Below are positions 1 to 6,035 of a stretch of DNA of 12,181 nt, in pieces. Numbering within the stretch: the first letter of the stretch is position 1; every line of letters begins with the position of its first letter. The translations under genes were made by a program, and so were the position numbers. The notes under the pieces were generated by a model. The model ran no database searches. It was not told the DNA's origin and worked only from the letters and a program-made list of their open reading frames with translations. Origin of the DNA: JAAYFT01 sp041655755 (GTDB lineage Bacteria > Bacillota > Clostridia > Tissierellales > Tissierellaceae); contig JBBAEY010000069.1 of the NCBI GenBank assembly GCA_041655755.1, forward strand, positions 1 through 12,181, given 5' to 3'.

Positions 1-115
1 ATTAAGAGAGATAGCCGAGTTAAAGATGCCTGACTTAAATGCTGCGACTATTGAGACAGCAATGACTATGGTTGCAGGAACTGCTAGGAGCATGGGGATT
101 ACAGTAGAAGAATAA
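1..115 (+). CDS. rplK: 50S ribosomal protein L11, C-terminal end (5' truncated)
   Basis: The window opens inside this gene. Reading from base 2 gives 37 residues beginning LREIAELKMPDLNA, containing VAGTARSMGI and ending ITVEE before TAA at 113-115. This matches the end of the L11 C-terminal rRNA-binding domain, where the conserved AGTARSMG stretch contacts the GTPase-associated region of 23S rRNA. L11 sits at the base of the L7/L12 stalk and helps stimulate translation factors. The gene directly precedes rplA, the standard bacterial order, and presumably shares its transcript because no promoter or terminator is visible in the 54-nt gap. The start and N-terminal domain lie outside the window. 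Identity is very likely from motif plus position. Confidence 0.95.
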   Translation, partial: LREIAELKMPDLNAATIETAMTMVAGTARSMGITVEE

Positions 116-129
116 TACAAGCAAATGTA

Positions 130-155
130 GTGGGAGGAATTTCCGTTAAAACCAC
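130..155 (+). promoter_or_regulatory. Candidate L1-binding operator hairpin (23S rRNA mimic)
   Basis: GTGG (130-133) can pair with CCAC (152-155). Inside lies an asymmetric loop (GA opposite GTTAAAA) and a short inner pairing of GG (136-137) with CC (143-144). From memory, the L1-binding helix 76 of 23S rRNA has GUGGGAGG on one strand and CCUUGAAAUACCAC on the other. Here the strands read GTGGGAGG and CCGTTAAAACCAC. The hairpin ends 2 nt before the rplA Shine-Dalgarno GGGAGG (157-162), so bound L1 could block rplA translation. L1 autoregulation through an rRNA mimic is established in E. coli. The site here is inferred from resemblance and position. Confidence 0.65.
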
Positions 156-169
156 AGGGAGGTAAAGGA

Positions 170-868
170 ATGCCAAAAAGAGGAAAAAATTATCAGGACA
201 GTTTAAAACTTATAGACAGAACAAGCCAATACGATGTGAAAGAAGCTATTGAATTAGTGCAAAAAACATCTAAGGCAAAATTTGATGAAACAATAGACTT
301 ATCAGTGAGATTGGGTGTAGACCCAAGACACGCAGACCAACAGGTTAGAGGAGCAGTAGTACTACCTCATGGTACTGGTAAATCAAAAACAGTACTTGTC
401 ATAGCAAAGGGAGATAAGGTTGCTGAGGCAGAGGAAGCAGGAGCAGAATTTGTCGGGGGAGAAGAGCTAATAGCCAAAATTCAAACCGAAGGCTGGTTAG
501 ACTTTGACGTCGTAGTTGCAACCCCAGATATGATGGGTCTTGTAGGGAGAATAGGTAGGATTTTAGGACCTAAGGGTCTAATGCCTAACCCAAAATCAGG
601 AACTGTTACCTTTGAAGTAGCTAAGGCTATAAATGAAATCAAGGCTGGTAAGGTTGAATACAGGGTAGATAAATCCAGTATAATCAATGTACCCATAGGG
701 AAAGCTTCCTTTGGAACAGAAAAACTTAGCGAAAACTTCCATACTATTATGGATGCAATCATAAAGGCAAGGCCAGCAGCAGCTAAGGGAAGATACTTAA
801 GATCCGTGGCCATATCGAGCACCATGGGCCCTGGAATTAAAATAAATGGACAAAAATTAATGGAATAA
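170..868 (+). CDS. rplA: 50S ribosomal protein L1
   Basis: The 232-residue product has the usual length of bacterial L1. L1 binds 23S rRNA helices 76-78, forms the mobile L1 stalk that handles deacylated tRNA leaving the E site, and in characterised bacteria also represses its own mRNA. The N-terminus (MPKRGKNY) and the signature around residues 128-145 (GRILGPKGLMPNPKSGT) are diagnostic. The RNA-binding domain I is formed by both ends of the chain and the inserted domain II lies in the middle, about residues 70-160. ATG at 170 follows GGGAGG (157-162) with 7 nt spacing. The gene follows rplK by 54 nt and its TAA lies just upstream of the rplJ promoter. There is no frameshift or unusual feature. 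Confidence 0.98.
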   Translation: MPKRGKNYQDSLKLIDRTSQYDVKEAIELVQKTSKAKFDETIDLSVRLGVDPRHADQQVRGAVVLPHGTGKSKTVLVIAKGDKVAEAEEAGAEFVGGEELIAKIQTEGWLDFDVVVATPDMMGLVGRIGRILGPKGLMPNPKSGTVTFEVAKAINEIKAGKVEYRVDKSSIINVPIGKASFGTEKLSENFHTIMDAIIKARPAAAKGRYLRSVAISSTMGPGIKINGQKLME

Positions 869-871
869 ATC

Positions 872-900
872 TTGACAAACAAATTATTAGCTGATATAAT
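872..900 (+). promoter_or_regulatory. Promoter for rplJ-rplL (consensus -35, extended -10)
   Basis: TTGACA (872-877) and TATAAT (895-900) are both perfect hexamers with a 17-bp spacer, and TGA immediately before TATAAT makes an extended -10. It starts 3 nt after the rplA stop. The predicted start near 907 would place the whole L10 leader in the transcript. It matches the housekeeping sigma-70/sigma-A consensus and should be strong. It would uncouple rplJL from the rplKA transcript. Confidence 0.9.
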
Positions 901-918
901 TTCGTTGTCAATTTAAGA

Positions 919-1016
919 GTCTGCCGCAGACAGTAGGTACCCTAGGGTTTAATTTCCTACCGAGGAGACATGAGTTCGATACTAAATTTGAAATTTAGGT
1001 CTCTCTGTGTCTGCGG
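919..1016 (+). promoter_or_regulatory. L10 leader RNA (autoregulatory site for the L10-L12 complex)
   Basis: The sequence follows the known L10 leader family, with conserved blocks GACAGTAGG, CCTACCGAGG, ATGA and CTGTGTCT. Visible pairings are P1 CCGCAGACA (924-932) with TGTCTGCGG (1008-1016), P2 GTAGG (933-937) with CCTAC (956-960), and P3 GGAGAC (964-969) with GTCTCT (999-1004). P3 is extended inward by CTAAAT (982-987) with ATTTAG (993-998). The family mimics the rRNA site of L10, so excess L10-L12 limits synthesis of rplJL mRNA or protein. A local hairpin GTCTG (919-923) with CAGAC (927-931) competes with P1, and the 3' arm of P1 also competes with the terminator-like stem at 998-1023. 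Confidence 0.88.
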
Positions 1017-1029
1017 AGGGACCTTTATT
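998..1029 (+). terminator. Candidate attenuator terminator in the rplJ leader
   Basis: GGTCTCTCTG (998-1007) pairs with CGGAGGGACC (1014-1023) as a 10-bp stem with two G-U pairs and a 6-nt loop, followed by TTTATTATT. The stem uses the same bases as the 3' arms of P1 and P3 of the L10 leader, so the two folds exclude each other. This fits transcription attenuation as described for the Bacillus subtilis rplJL operon. The T-rich tail is interrupted by A, so termination may be partial. Which fold L10-L12 favours cannot be decided from sequence. Confidence 0.55.
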
Positions 1030-1046
1030 ATTGGGAGGTGAACGCG

Positions 1047-1577
1047 ATGAATGAAAAAATCCTTCAAGCCAAAACTCAAAACGTAGAAGAAATCAAGGAA
1101 AAGATTGAAAAGTCTCAAGCCATAGTACTAGTAGATTATAGGGGTCTTGACGTTGGACAATTGACTGAACTGAGGAGCAAGTACCGAAGTGCAGGCGTTG
1201 AATATAAGGTTTACAAAAACACCATGATGAGATTTGCCTTTAAAGATGCAGGTTTAGAGGAATTTAATGAATTCCTAAAGGGACCATCAGCCATAGCCTT
1301 TGGCTATGACGATCCAGTACAGGCAGCAAAGATTACAACTGAATTTGCAAAGACAAATGACAAACTAGAAATCAAAGCAGGTATTGTAGATGGGAAAATC
1401 ATAGATGTAAAGGGTGTCAATGACTTAGGAAATCTTCCATCAAGAGAAGTGCTTATAGCACAGACTCTTGGCGGATTAAATGCACCAATTCAAGGATTTG
1501 CAAATGTACTGCAAGGTACAATTAGGGGACTGGCAATAGTGTTGAATGCCATCCAGGAAAAGCAAGCAGAAGCATAA
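1047..1577 (+). CDS. rplJ: 50S ribosomal protein L10 (stalk base)
   Basis: L10 anchors L7/L12 dimers to 23S rRNA, forming the stalk that recruits translational GTPases. The 176-residue product has the N-terminal globular rRNA-binding domain (LVDYRGLDVGQLTELR, then YKVYKNTMMRFA, about residues 1-110) and a long C-terminal helix from about residue 133 that carries the L12-binding segments. The ATG at 1047 is preferred: GGGAGG at 1033-1038 lies 8 nt upstream, whereas an in-frame GTG at 1038 overlaps that ribosome binding site. The chain is about 10 residues longer than E. coli or B. subtilis L10 as I recall them, and the excess falls in the C-terminal helix. The gene is under its own promoter and L10 leader and is followed 32 nt later by rplL. 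Confidence 0.97.
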   Translation: MNEKILQAKTQNVEEIKEKIEKSQAIVLVDYRGLDVGQLTELRSKYRSAGVEYKVYKNTMMRFAFKDAGLEEFNEFLKGPSAIAFGYDDPVQAAKITTEFAKTNDKLEIKAGIVDGKIIDVKGVNDLGNLPSREVLIAQTLGGLNAPIQGFANVLQGTIRGLAIVLNAIQEKQAEA

Positions 1578-1609
1578 AAAAAGAAAATTAATTTGGAGGG
1601 AATTATATA

Positions 1610-1993
1610 ATGGCAAGTGAAAAAGTATTAAATTTAATCGAAGAGGTAAAGGCTTTAACAGTATTAGAATTATCAGAATTAGTTAAGGCACTAGAAGAAG
1701 AATTTGGCGTATCAGCAGCAGCTCCAATGGCAGTTGCAGCAGCACCAGCAGCAGGAGCAGCAGCACCAGCAGCAGAAGAAAAAACAGAATTTGACGTAGT
1801 ATTAGCTTCAGCAGGAAATGAAAAAATCAAGGTAATCAAGGTAGTAAGAGAAATAACTGGCCTGGGATTAAAAGAAGCTAAAGAATTAGTAGATAATGCT
1901 CCAAAGGCAGTTAAAGAAGGAGCTTCCAAGGAAGAAGCAGACCAAATCAAGGCAAAATTAGAAGAAGTTGGAGCACAAGTAGAAGTAAAATAA
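1610..1993 (+). CDS. rplL: 50S ribosomal protein L7/L12
   Basis: This 127-residue acidic protein is the multicopy stalk component that binds and activates EF-G, EF-Tu, IF2 and RF3. The N-terminal dimerisation and L10-binding domain is residues 1-33 (VLNLIEEVKALTVLELSELVKAL). An Ala/Pro-rich flexible hinge spans about 36-57, and the C-terminal factor-binding domain about 58-127 (EFDVVL, KIKVIKVVREITGLGLKEAKELV). GGAGGG (1595-1600) lies 9 nt before the ATG. Codons are very biased, with nearly all Leu as TTA and Ala mostly GCA, as expected for one of the most abundant proteins in the cell. A strong terminator follows within 12 nt, so this gene ends the rplJL unit. Confidence 0.98.
   Translation: MASEKVLNLIEEVKALTVLELSELVKALEEEFGVSAAAPMAVAAAPAAGAAAPAAEEKTEFDVVLASAGNEKIKVIKVVREITGLGLKEAKELVDNAPKAVKEGASKEEADQIKAKLEEVGAQVEVK
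1739..1776 (+). repeat. GCA-rich short tandem repeat in the rplL hinge
   Basis: GCAGCACCAGCAGCAG occurs at 1739-1754 and again at 1760-1775, a 21-bp (seven-codon) period encoding AAPAAGA then AAPAAEE. It sits in the flexible hinge. In-frame slippage could alter hinge length without breaking the reading frame, though low-complexity Ala/Pro hinges are normal for this protein. Confidence 0.7.
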
Positions 1994-2004
1994 TTATAAA
2001 ATAT

Positions 2005-2036
2005 AAAAAAGGCTTTCAGTAAAGAGAGCCTTTTTT
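2005..2036 (+). terminator. Intrinsic terminator after rplL
   Basis: GGCTTTC (2011-2017) pairs with GAGAGCC (2024-2030) around a 6-nt loop AGTAAA, with one G-U pair. An A-run (2005-2010) precedes the stem and TTTTTT (2031-2036) follows it, so the stem can extend by A-U pairs. This is a textbook Rho-independent terminator ending the rplJL transcript before the rpoB promoter. Confidence 0.92.
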
Positions 2037-2071
2037 GTGTAAAAAAAACCTTAAAAAACAATATTATTTTC

Positions 2072-2100
2072 TTGACATGGGACATATCTTGTGATAGTAT
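2072..2100 (+). promoter_or_regulatory. Promoter for rpoB-rpoC (extended -10)
   Basis: TTGACA (2072-2077) and TAGTAT (2095-2100) are separated by 17 bp, with TGA just before the -10. It lies 36 nt downstream of the rplL terminator, so it gives rpoBC an independent source of transcription. The predicted start near 2107 gives a leader of about 138 nt. The architecture is the same as the rplJ promoter, with a weaker -10. Confidence 0.82.
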
Positions 2101-2192
2101 GTTTAAATGCATAATATCGCAAAAAATTACCTAAAGGTATATTTTTTTACTTAATTGACAATATTATAATATATTTGTTTTGCAAAGTTTTA

Positions 2193-2213
2193 CCAAAAGT
2201 GTTACGCTTTTGG
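2193..2213 (+). other. Hairpin in the rpoB 5' leader
   Basis: CCAAAAGTG (2193-2201) pairs with CGCTTTTGG (2205-2213), 9 bp with one G-U pair and a 3-nt loop, followed by ATATTTTAGTTT. It ends about 16 nt before the rpoB ribosome binding site. A smaller hairpin, TACC (2128-2131) with GGTA (2136-2139) flanked by A- and T-runs, lies upstream. Either could be a weak attenuator or a stability element. Both are A/T-rich, so function is uncertain. The rest of the 2101-2244 leader shows no other clear element. Confidence 0.45.
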
Positions 2214-2244
2214 ATATTTTAGTTTAATAAGGGGTGAAAGTTTC

Positions 2245-5200
2245 ATGGTACATCCTGTAACCTACGGGAAGCGTGTTAGGATGAGCTACTCACGCATTGA
2301 TGAAGTACTCGATTTGCCTGATTTAATCGAGGTGCAAAAATTCTCCTATGATTGGTTTGTAAAAGAAGGCCTAAGGGAAGTGTTTGAAGACATTTCTCCA
2401 ATTCAGGACTATACTGGCAACCTGATCTTAGAATTTATCGACTATCATATTGGGGAAAACATAAAGTACAGCGAGCATGAGGCTAGAGAAAGGGATGCCA
2501 ATTATTCTGCACCGCTAAAGGTAAAGGCAAGACTAATTAACAAGGAAACTGGTGAGGTAAAGGAGCAAGAAGTCTTTATGGGAGACTTACCTCTAATGAC
2601 AGACAATGGTACTTTCATAATCAATGGTGCTGAAAGGGTAGTGGTCAGTCAGCTAGTCAGATCTCCTGGGGTATATTTTTCCAGTGAAATAGATAAAACA
2701 GGAAAGAGACTATACTCCTCCACAGTCATACCCAATAGGGGGGCATGGCTAGAATATGAATCGGATTCAAATGATATAGTTTATGTAAGGGTGGATAGGA
2801 CTAGGAAGGTCCCCATAACTACCCTGCTAAGGGCATTAAATATACAAAGCAATACAGAAATAATTGATATATTAGGGGAAACGGAGCAGACCTTAAATAC
2901 CTTAGAAAAAGACAGTACAAAAAACCTAGAAGAAGCCCTAATAGAAATATATAAGAAGCTAAGACCTGGAGAGCCGCCAACGGTGGAAAGTGCCAACAAC
3001 CTAATAAACAACCTCTTCTTCGACCCTAGAAGATACGATTTAGCCAGGGTGGGTAGATATAAGTTTAACAAGAAACTGGCCCTCTACAACAGGATTAGTG
3101 GCAGAAAAGCGGCAGATGACATTTACAATATGGAAACTGGTGAACTACTGGCATCTCAGGGAGAGAAAATCACAAGAGATAAGGCAATTGAAATTGAAAG
3201 TAGCGGCATAAATATGGTAGATATAATCCTAGATGATGGTAAAAAGGTAAGGGTTGTAGGAAATAACTTTGTCAATTCTAATGTCTTTGATTTACCATTT
3301 TCTTTGGAAGAGCTTGGACTCAAAGAGAAGGTCTATTACCCCTTGATGAAAGAGTTAATCGAGGCCTATGAGGACACCGAAGAGTTAAAGGCAGCCATAA
3401 ATGAAAGGATAAAAGAACTATCGCCTAAAAATATTATCGTCGACGATATAGTTGCCAGTATAAATTACGAGTTTAACTTGTTCAATGGAATTGGAATTAC
3501 TGACGATATAGATCACTTGGGAAATAGAAGGCTTAGGTCGGTAGGAGAACTGTTACAAAATCAATTTAGAATAGGATTGGCTAGGATGGAAAGGGTAGTC
3601 AGGGAAAGAATGACCATCCAAGATATAGATGTAGCCACTCCCCAGGATTTAATCAATATAAGGCCAGTTGTGGCATCAATAAAGGAATTCTTTGGCAGCA
3701 GCCAGTTGTCACAATTCATGGATCAAACTAACCCGCTGGCAGAATTAACCCACAAAAGAAGGATGTCTGCCCTTGGGCCAGGTGGCTTAAGTCGTGATAG
3801 GGCCGGATTTGAAGTCCGTGACGTCCATCACTCCCACTATGGCAGAATGTGTCCCATAGAGACTCCAGAGGGACCAAATATAGGTTTAATAACTTCCCTA
3901 ACAACTTATGCCAGAATCAATGAATACGGTTTCATAGAGTCCCCATATAGGAAAGTAGGCAAGGGGGTTGGCAGGGTAACAGGTCAAATTGAATACCTGA
4001 CAGCTGACGTAGAAGATGAATTTATCATAGCCCAGTCCAATGAAAGGCTAACGGCTGATGGAGAATTCGAGAACAAGAGGGTAGTGGCCAGAGGTAAGGG
4101 GGGCATAGTCGATATTTATCCCATTGGTGAAATAGACTACATGGACGTATCGCCTAAGCAGATAGTCTCCGTTGGAACAGCCATGATACCTTTCCTGGAA
4201 AATGACGACGCAAACAGGGCTCTTATGGGAGCTAACATGCAAAGACAAGCAGTACCCCTGCTCAGCACAGAGGCACCTATCATCGGTACGGGGATTGAAT
4301 ATAAGGCGGCTAAGGATTCGGGGACTGTAGTTATAGCAAGGGATTCGGCTATAGTTGAAAAGGCAAGTTCCTCAGAAATAATTTTGAGAAAAGATGAAGA
4401 TAATAAATTAGATAGATATAAATTGCTCAAGTTCAGACGTTCCAATCAGGGAACGACAATTAATCAAAGACCCATTGTAAAGGTTGGAGAAAGGGTAGAA
4501 AAGGGCCAGGTAATTGCAGACGGTCCTAGTACAAATTTAGGTGAAATTGCCCTGGGGAAAAATATCCTCATAGCCTTTATGACCTGGGAAGGTTACAATT
4601 ACGAAGACGCAATATTAATAAATGAAAAGCTAGTTATAGATGACGTACTGACCTCAGTCCATATTGAGGAGTACGAGTCAGAAGCAAGAGATACAAAGCT
4701 TGGACCAGAAGAAATAACTAGGGATATCCCAAATGTAGGGGACGATATGTTGAAGGACCTAGACGAAAGAGGCATCATAAGAATTGGTGCCGAGGTTAAG
4801 TCAGGAGATATATTGGTAGGCAAGGTCACACCAAAGGGTGAAACTGAATTAACAGCAGAGGAAAGACTGCTAAGGGCAATCTTTGGAGAGAAGGCCAGGG
4901 AGGTCAGAGATACATCCCTAAGGGTTCCCCACGGGGAAGCAGGAATTATTGTAGATGTGAAAGTTTTCTCAAGGGAAAACGGCGATGAATTGCCACCAGG
5001 TGTAAATCAGATGATAAGGGCCTATATAGCCACAAAGAGAAAAATCAATGTGGGGGATAAAATGTGTGGACGCCATGGTAACAAGGGCGTAGTATCCATG
5101 ATCTTACCAGAAGAGGATATGCCCTACCTACCAGATGGCACGCCAATTCAAATAGTTCTAAATCCACTGGGAGTACCATCTCGTATGAACTTAGGTCAAG

Positions 5201-5967
5201 TTCTAGAGGTGCATCTGGGCCTAGCTGCAAAAAAACTAGGCTGGCATGTGGCTACTCCAGTATTTGATGGTGCAAATGAAGAAGATATAATCAATGCCCT
5301 AAGGGAAGCTGAATATCCAGAGAATGGGAAGATTTATCTAAGGGACGGCAGGACTGGTGAATACTTTAACAATCCAGTGACCGTGGGCTATATGTATATG
5401 CTAAAGCTACACCATTTGGTAGACGATAAAATCCACGCCAGATCCACAGGGCCTTATTCTTTAGTTACCCAGCAACCCCTAGGTGGAAAGGCACAGTTTG
5501 GTGGGCAAAGATTTGGAGAGATGGAGGTTTGGGCATTAGAGGCCTATGGTGCAGCCCATACCTTGCAGGAGATCCTTACAGTCAAGTCAGATGACATTGT
5601 AGGCAGGGTAAAGACCTATGAGGCTGTAGTAAAGGGAGAAAACATACCAGAGCCTGGAATTCCAGAGTCATTTAAGGTGCTCATCAAGGAGCTGCAATCT
5701 TTAGCTCTAGATATTAAAATATTGACAGAAGAAAACCAAGAGATAGAAATAAAAGAATCTATCGACGATGAATTGTCAGAATTAGAATCCATTGGCGATG
5801 AATTAAGTGGGGAAAAGACATTTTCACAGGACGATTATGACGAAAACCAAAACAGTGACGACGAGTTACCCACGGGATTCATCCTAGAGGAAGACGAAGA
5901 TATAGAAGAAGAAGTAGATTTTGACGAAGATGCTTTCGGAGACAATGACGATTACGACGATATATAG
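2245..5967 (+). CDS. rpoB: DNA-directed RNA polymerase subunit beta
   Basis: The 1240-residue beta subunit forms one half of the RNA polymerase active-centre cleft. The order is protrusion and lobe (about 20-430), fork (about 430-560), hybrid-binding region (about 690-1060) and clamp-contacting C-terminus (to about 1160). The rifampicin pocket at 487-510 reads QLSQFMDQTNPLAELTHKRR then MSAL. Residues equivalent to E. coli Q513, D516, H526 and S531 are wild type (Q490, D493, H503, S508). GYNYEDA (783-789) and KMCGRHGNKG (939-948, with the conserved lysines K939 and K947) are active-site motifs. A very acidic tail fills 1160-1240. ATG at 2245 follows AAGGGGTG (2229-2236) with 8 nt spacing, and the N-terminus MVHPVTYGKRVRMSYSRI fits the family. 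It is co-transcribed with rpoC, 68 nt downstream. Confidence 0.99.
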   Translation: MVHPVTYGKRVRMSYSRIDEVLDLPDLIEVQKFSYDWFVKEGLREVFEDISPIQDYTGNLILEFIDYHIGENIKYSEHEARERDANYSAPLKVKARLINKETGEVKEQEVFMGDLPLMTDNGTFIINGAERVVVSQLVRSPGVYFSSEIDKTGKRLYSSTVIPNRGAWLEYESDSNDIVYVRVDRTRKVPITTLLRALNIQSNTEIIDILGETEQTLNTLEKDSTKNLEEALIEIYKKLRPGEPPTVESANNLINNLFFDPRRYDLARVGRYKFNKKLALYNRISGRKAADDIYNMETGELLASQGEKITRDKAIEIESSGINMVDIILDDGKKVRVVGNNFVNSNVFDLPFSLEELGLKEKVYYPLMKELIEAYEDTEELKAAINERIKELSPKNIIVDDIVASINYEFNLFNGIGITDDIDHLGNRRLRSVGELLQNQFRIGLARMERVVRERMTIQDIDVATPQDLINIRPVVASIKEFFGSSQLSQFMDQTNPLAELTHKRRMSALGPGGLSRDRAGFEVRDVHHSHYGRMCPIETPEGPNIGLITSLTTYARINEYGFIESPYRKVGKGVGRVTGQIEYLTADVEDEFIIAQSNERLTADGEFENKRVVARGKGGIVDIYPIGEIDYMDVSPKQIVSVGTAMIPFLENDDANRALMGANMQRQAVPLLSTEAPIIGTGIEYKAAKDSGTVVIARDSAIVEKASSSEIILRKDEDNKLDRYKLLKFRRSNQGTTINQRPIVKVGERVEKGQVIADGPSTNLGEIALGKNILIAFMTWEGYNYEDAILINEKLVIDDVLTSVHIEEYESEARDTKLGPEEITRDIPNVGDDMLKDLDERGIIRIGAEVKSGDILVGKVTPKGETELTAEERLLRAIFGEKAREVRDTSLRVPHGEAGIIVDVKVFSRENGDELPPGVNQMIRAYIATKRKINVGDKMCGRHGNKGVVSMILPEEDMPYLPDGTPIQIVLNPLGVPSRMNLGQVLEVHLGLAAKKLGWHVATPVFDGANEEDIINALREAEYPENGKIYLRDGRTGEYFNNPVTVGYMYMLKLHHLVDDKIHARSTGPYSLVTQQPLGGKAQFGGQRFGEMEVWALEAYGAAHTLQEILTVKSDDIVGRVKTYEAVVKGENIPEPGIPESFKVLIKELQSLALDIKILTEENQEIEIKESIDDELSELESIGDELSGEKTFSQDDYDENQNSDDELPTGFILEEDEDIEEEVDFDEDAFGDNDDYDDI

Positions 5968-5969
5968 TT

Positions 5970-5989
5970 CCTAGGGCTCTGGCCCTAGG
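5970..5989 (+). other. Hairpin in the rpoB-rpoC gap
   Basis: CCTAGGGC (5970-5977) pairs with GCCCTAGG (5982-5989) as a perfect 8-bp stem with loop TCTG, starting 2 nt after the rpoB stop. No T-run follows (CAGTTTCATAC), so it is not an intrinsic terminator. It may be a processing or mRNA-stability element, or may reduce translational coupling between rpoB and rpoC. The hairpin is clear and its role is inferred. Confidence 0.6.
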
Positions 5990-6035
5990 CAGTTTCATAC
6001 AAAATTAATTTTAATATGAAAGGAGAGAATGCTCC

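Noticed and set aside
1038..1046. Earlier GTG start for rplJ.
   Set aside because: It overlaps the ribosome binding site GGGAGG. The ATG at 1047 has correct spacing and the expected N-terminus.
481..2112. Minus-strand open frames opposite rplA and rplL (481-882 and 1603-2112), and others opposite rpoB, rpoC, rpsL and fusA.
   Set aside because: They lie within or across strongly recognised + strand genes, have no ribosome binding sites or recognisable domains, and arise from codon bias of the sense gene.
2155..2170. A second TTGACA (2155-2160) and a TATAAT (2165-2170) in the rpoB leader.
   Set aside because: They are only 4 bp apart and cannot pair as one promoter. 17 bp downstream of TTGACA the sequence is TTTTGC, and 17 bp upstream of TATAAT it is a plain T-run, so each lacks a partner.
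5722..5750. TTGACA inside the rpoB 3' end as a possible internal rpoC promoter.
   Set aside because: At 16-18 bp spacing the downstream hexamers (TAGAAA, AGAAAT) match poorly and there is no extended -10.
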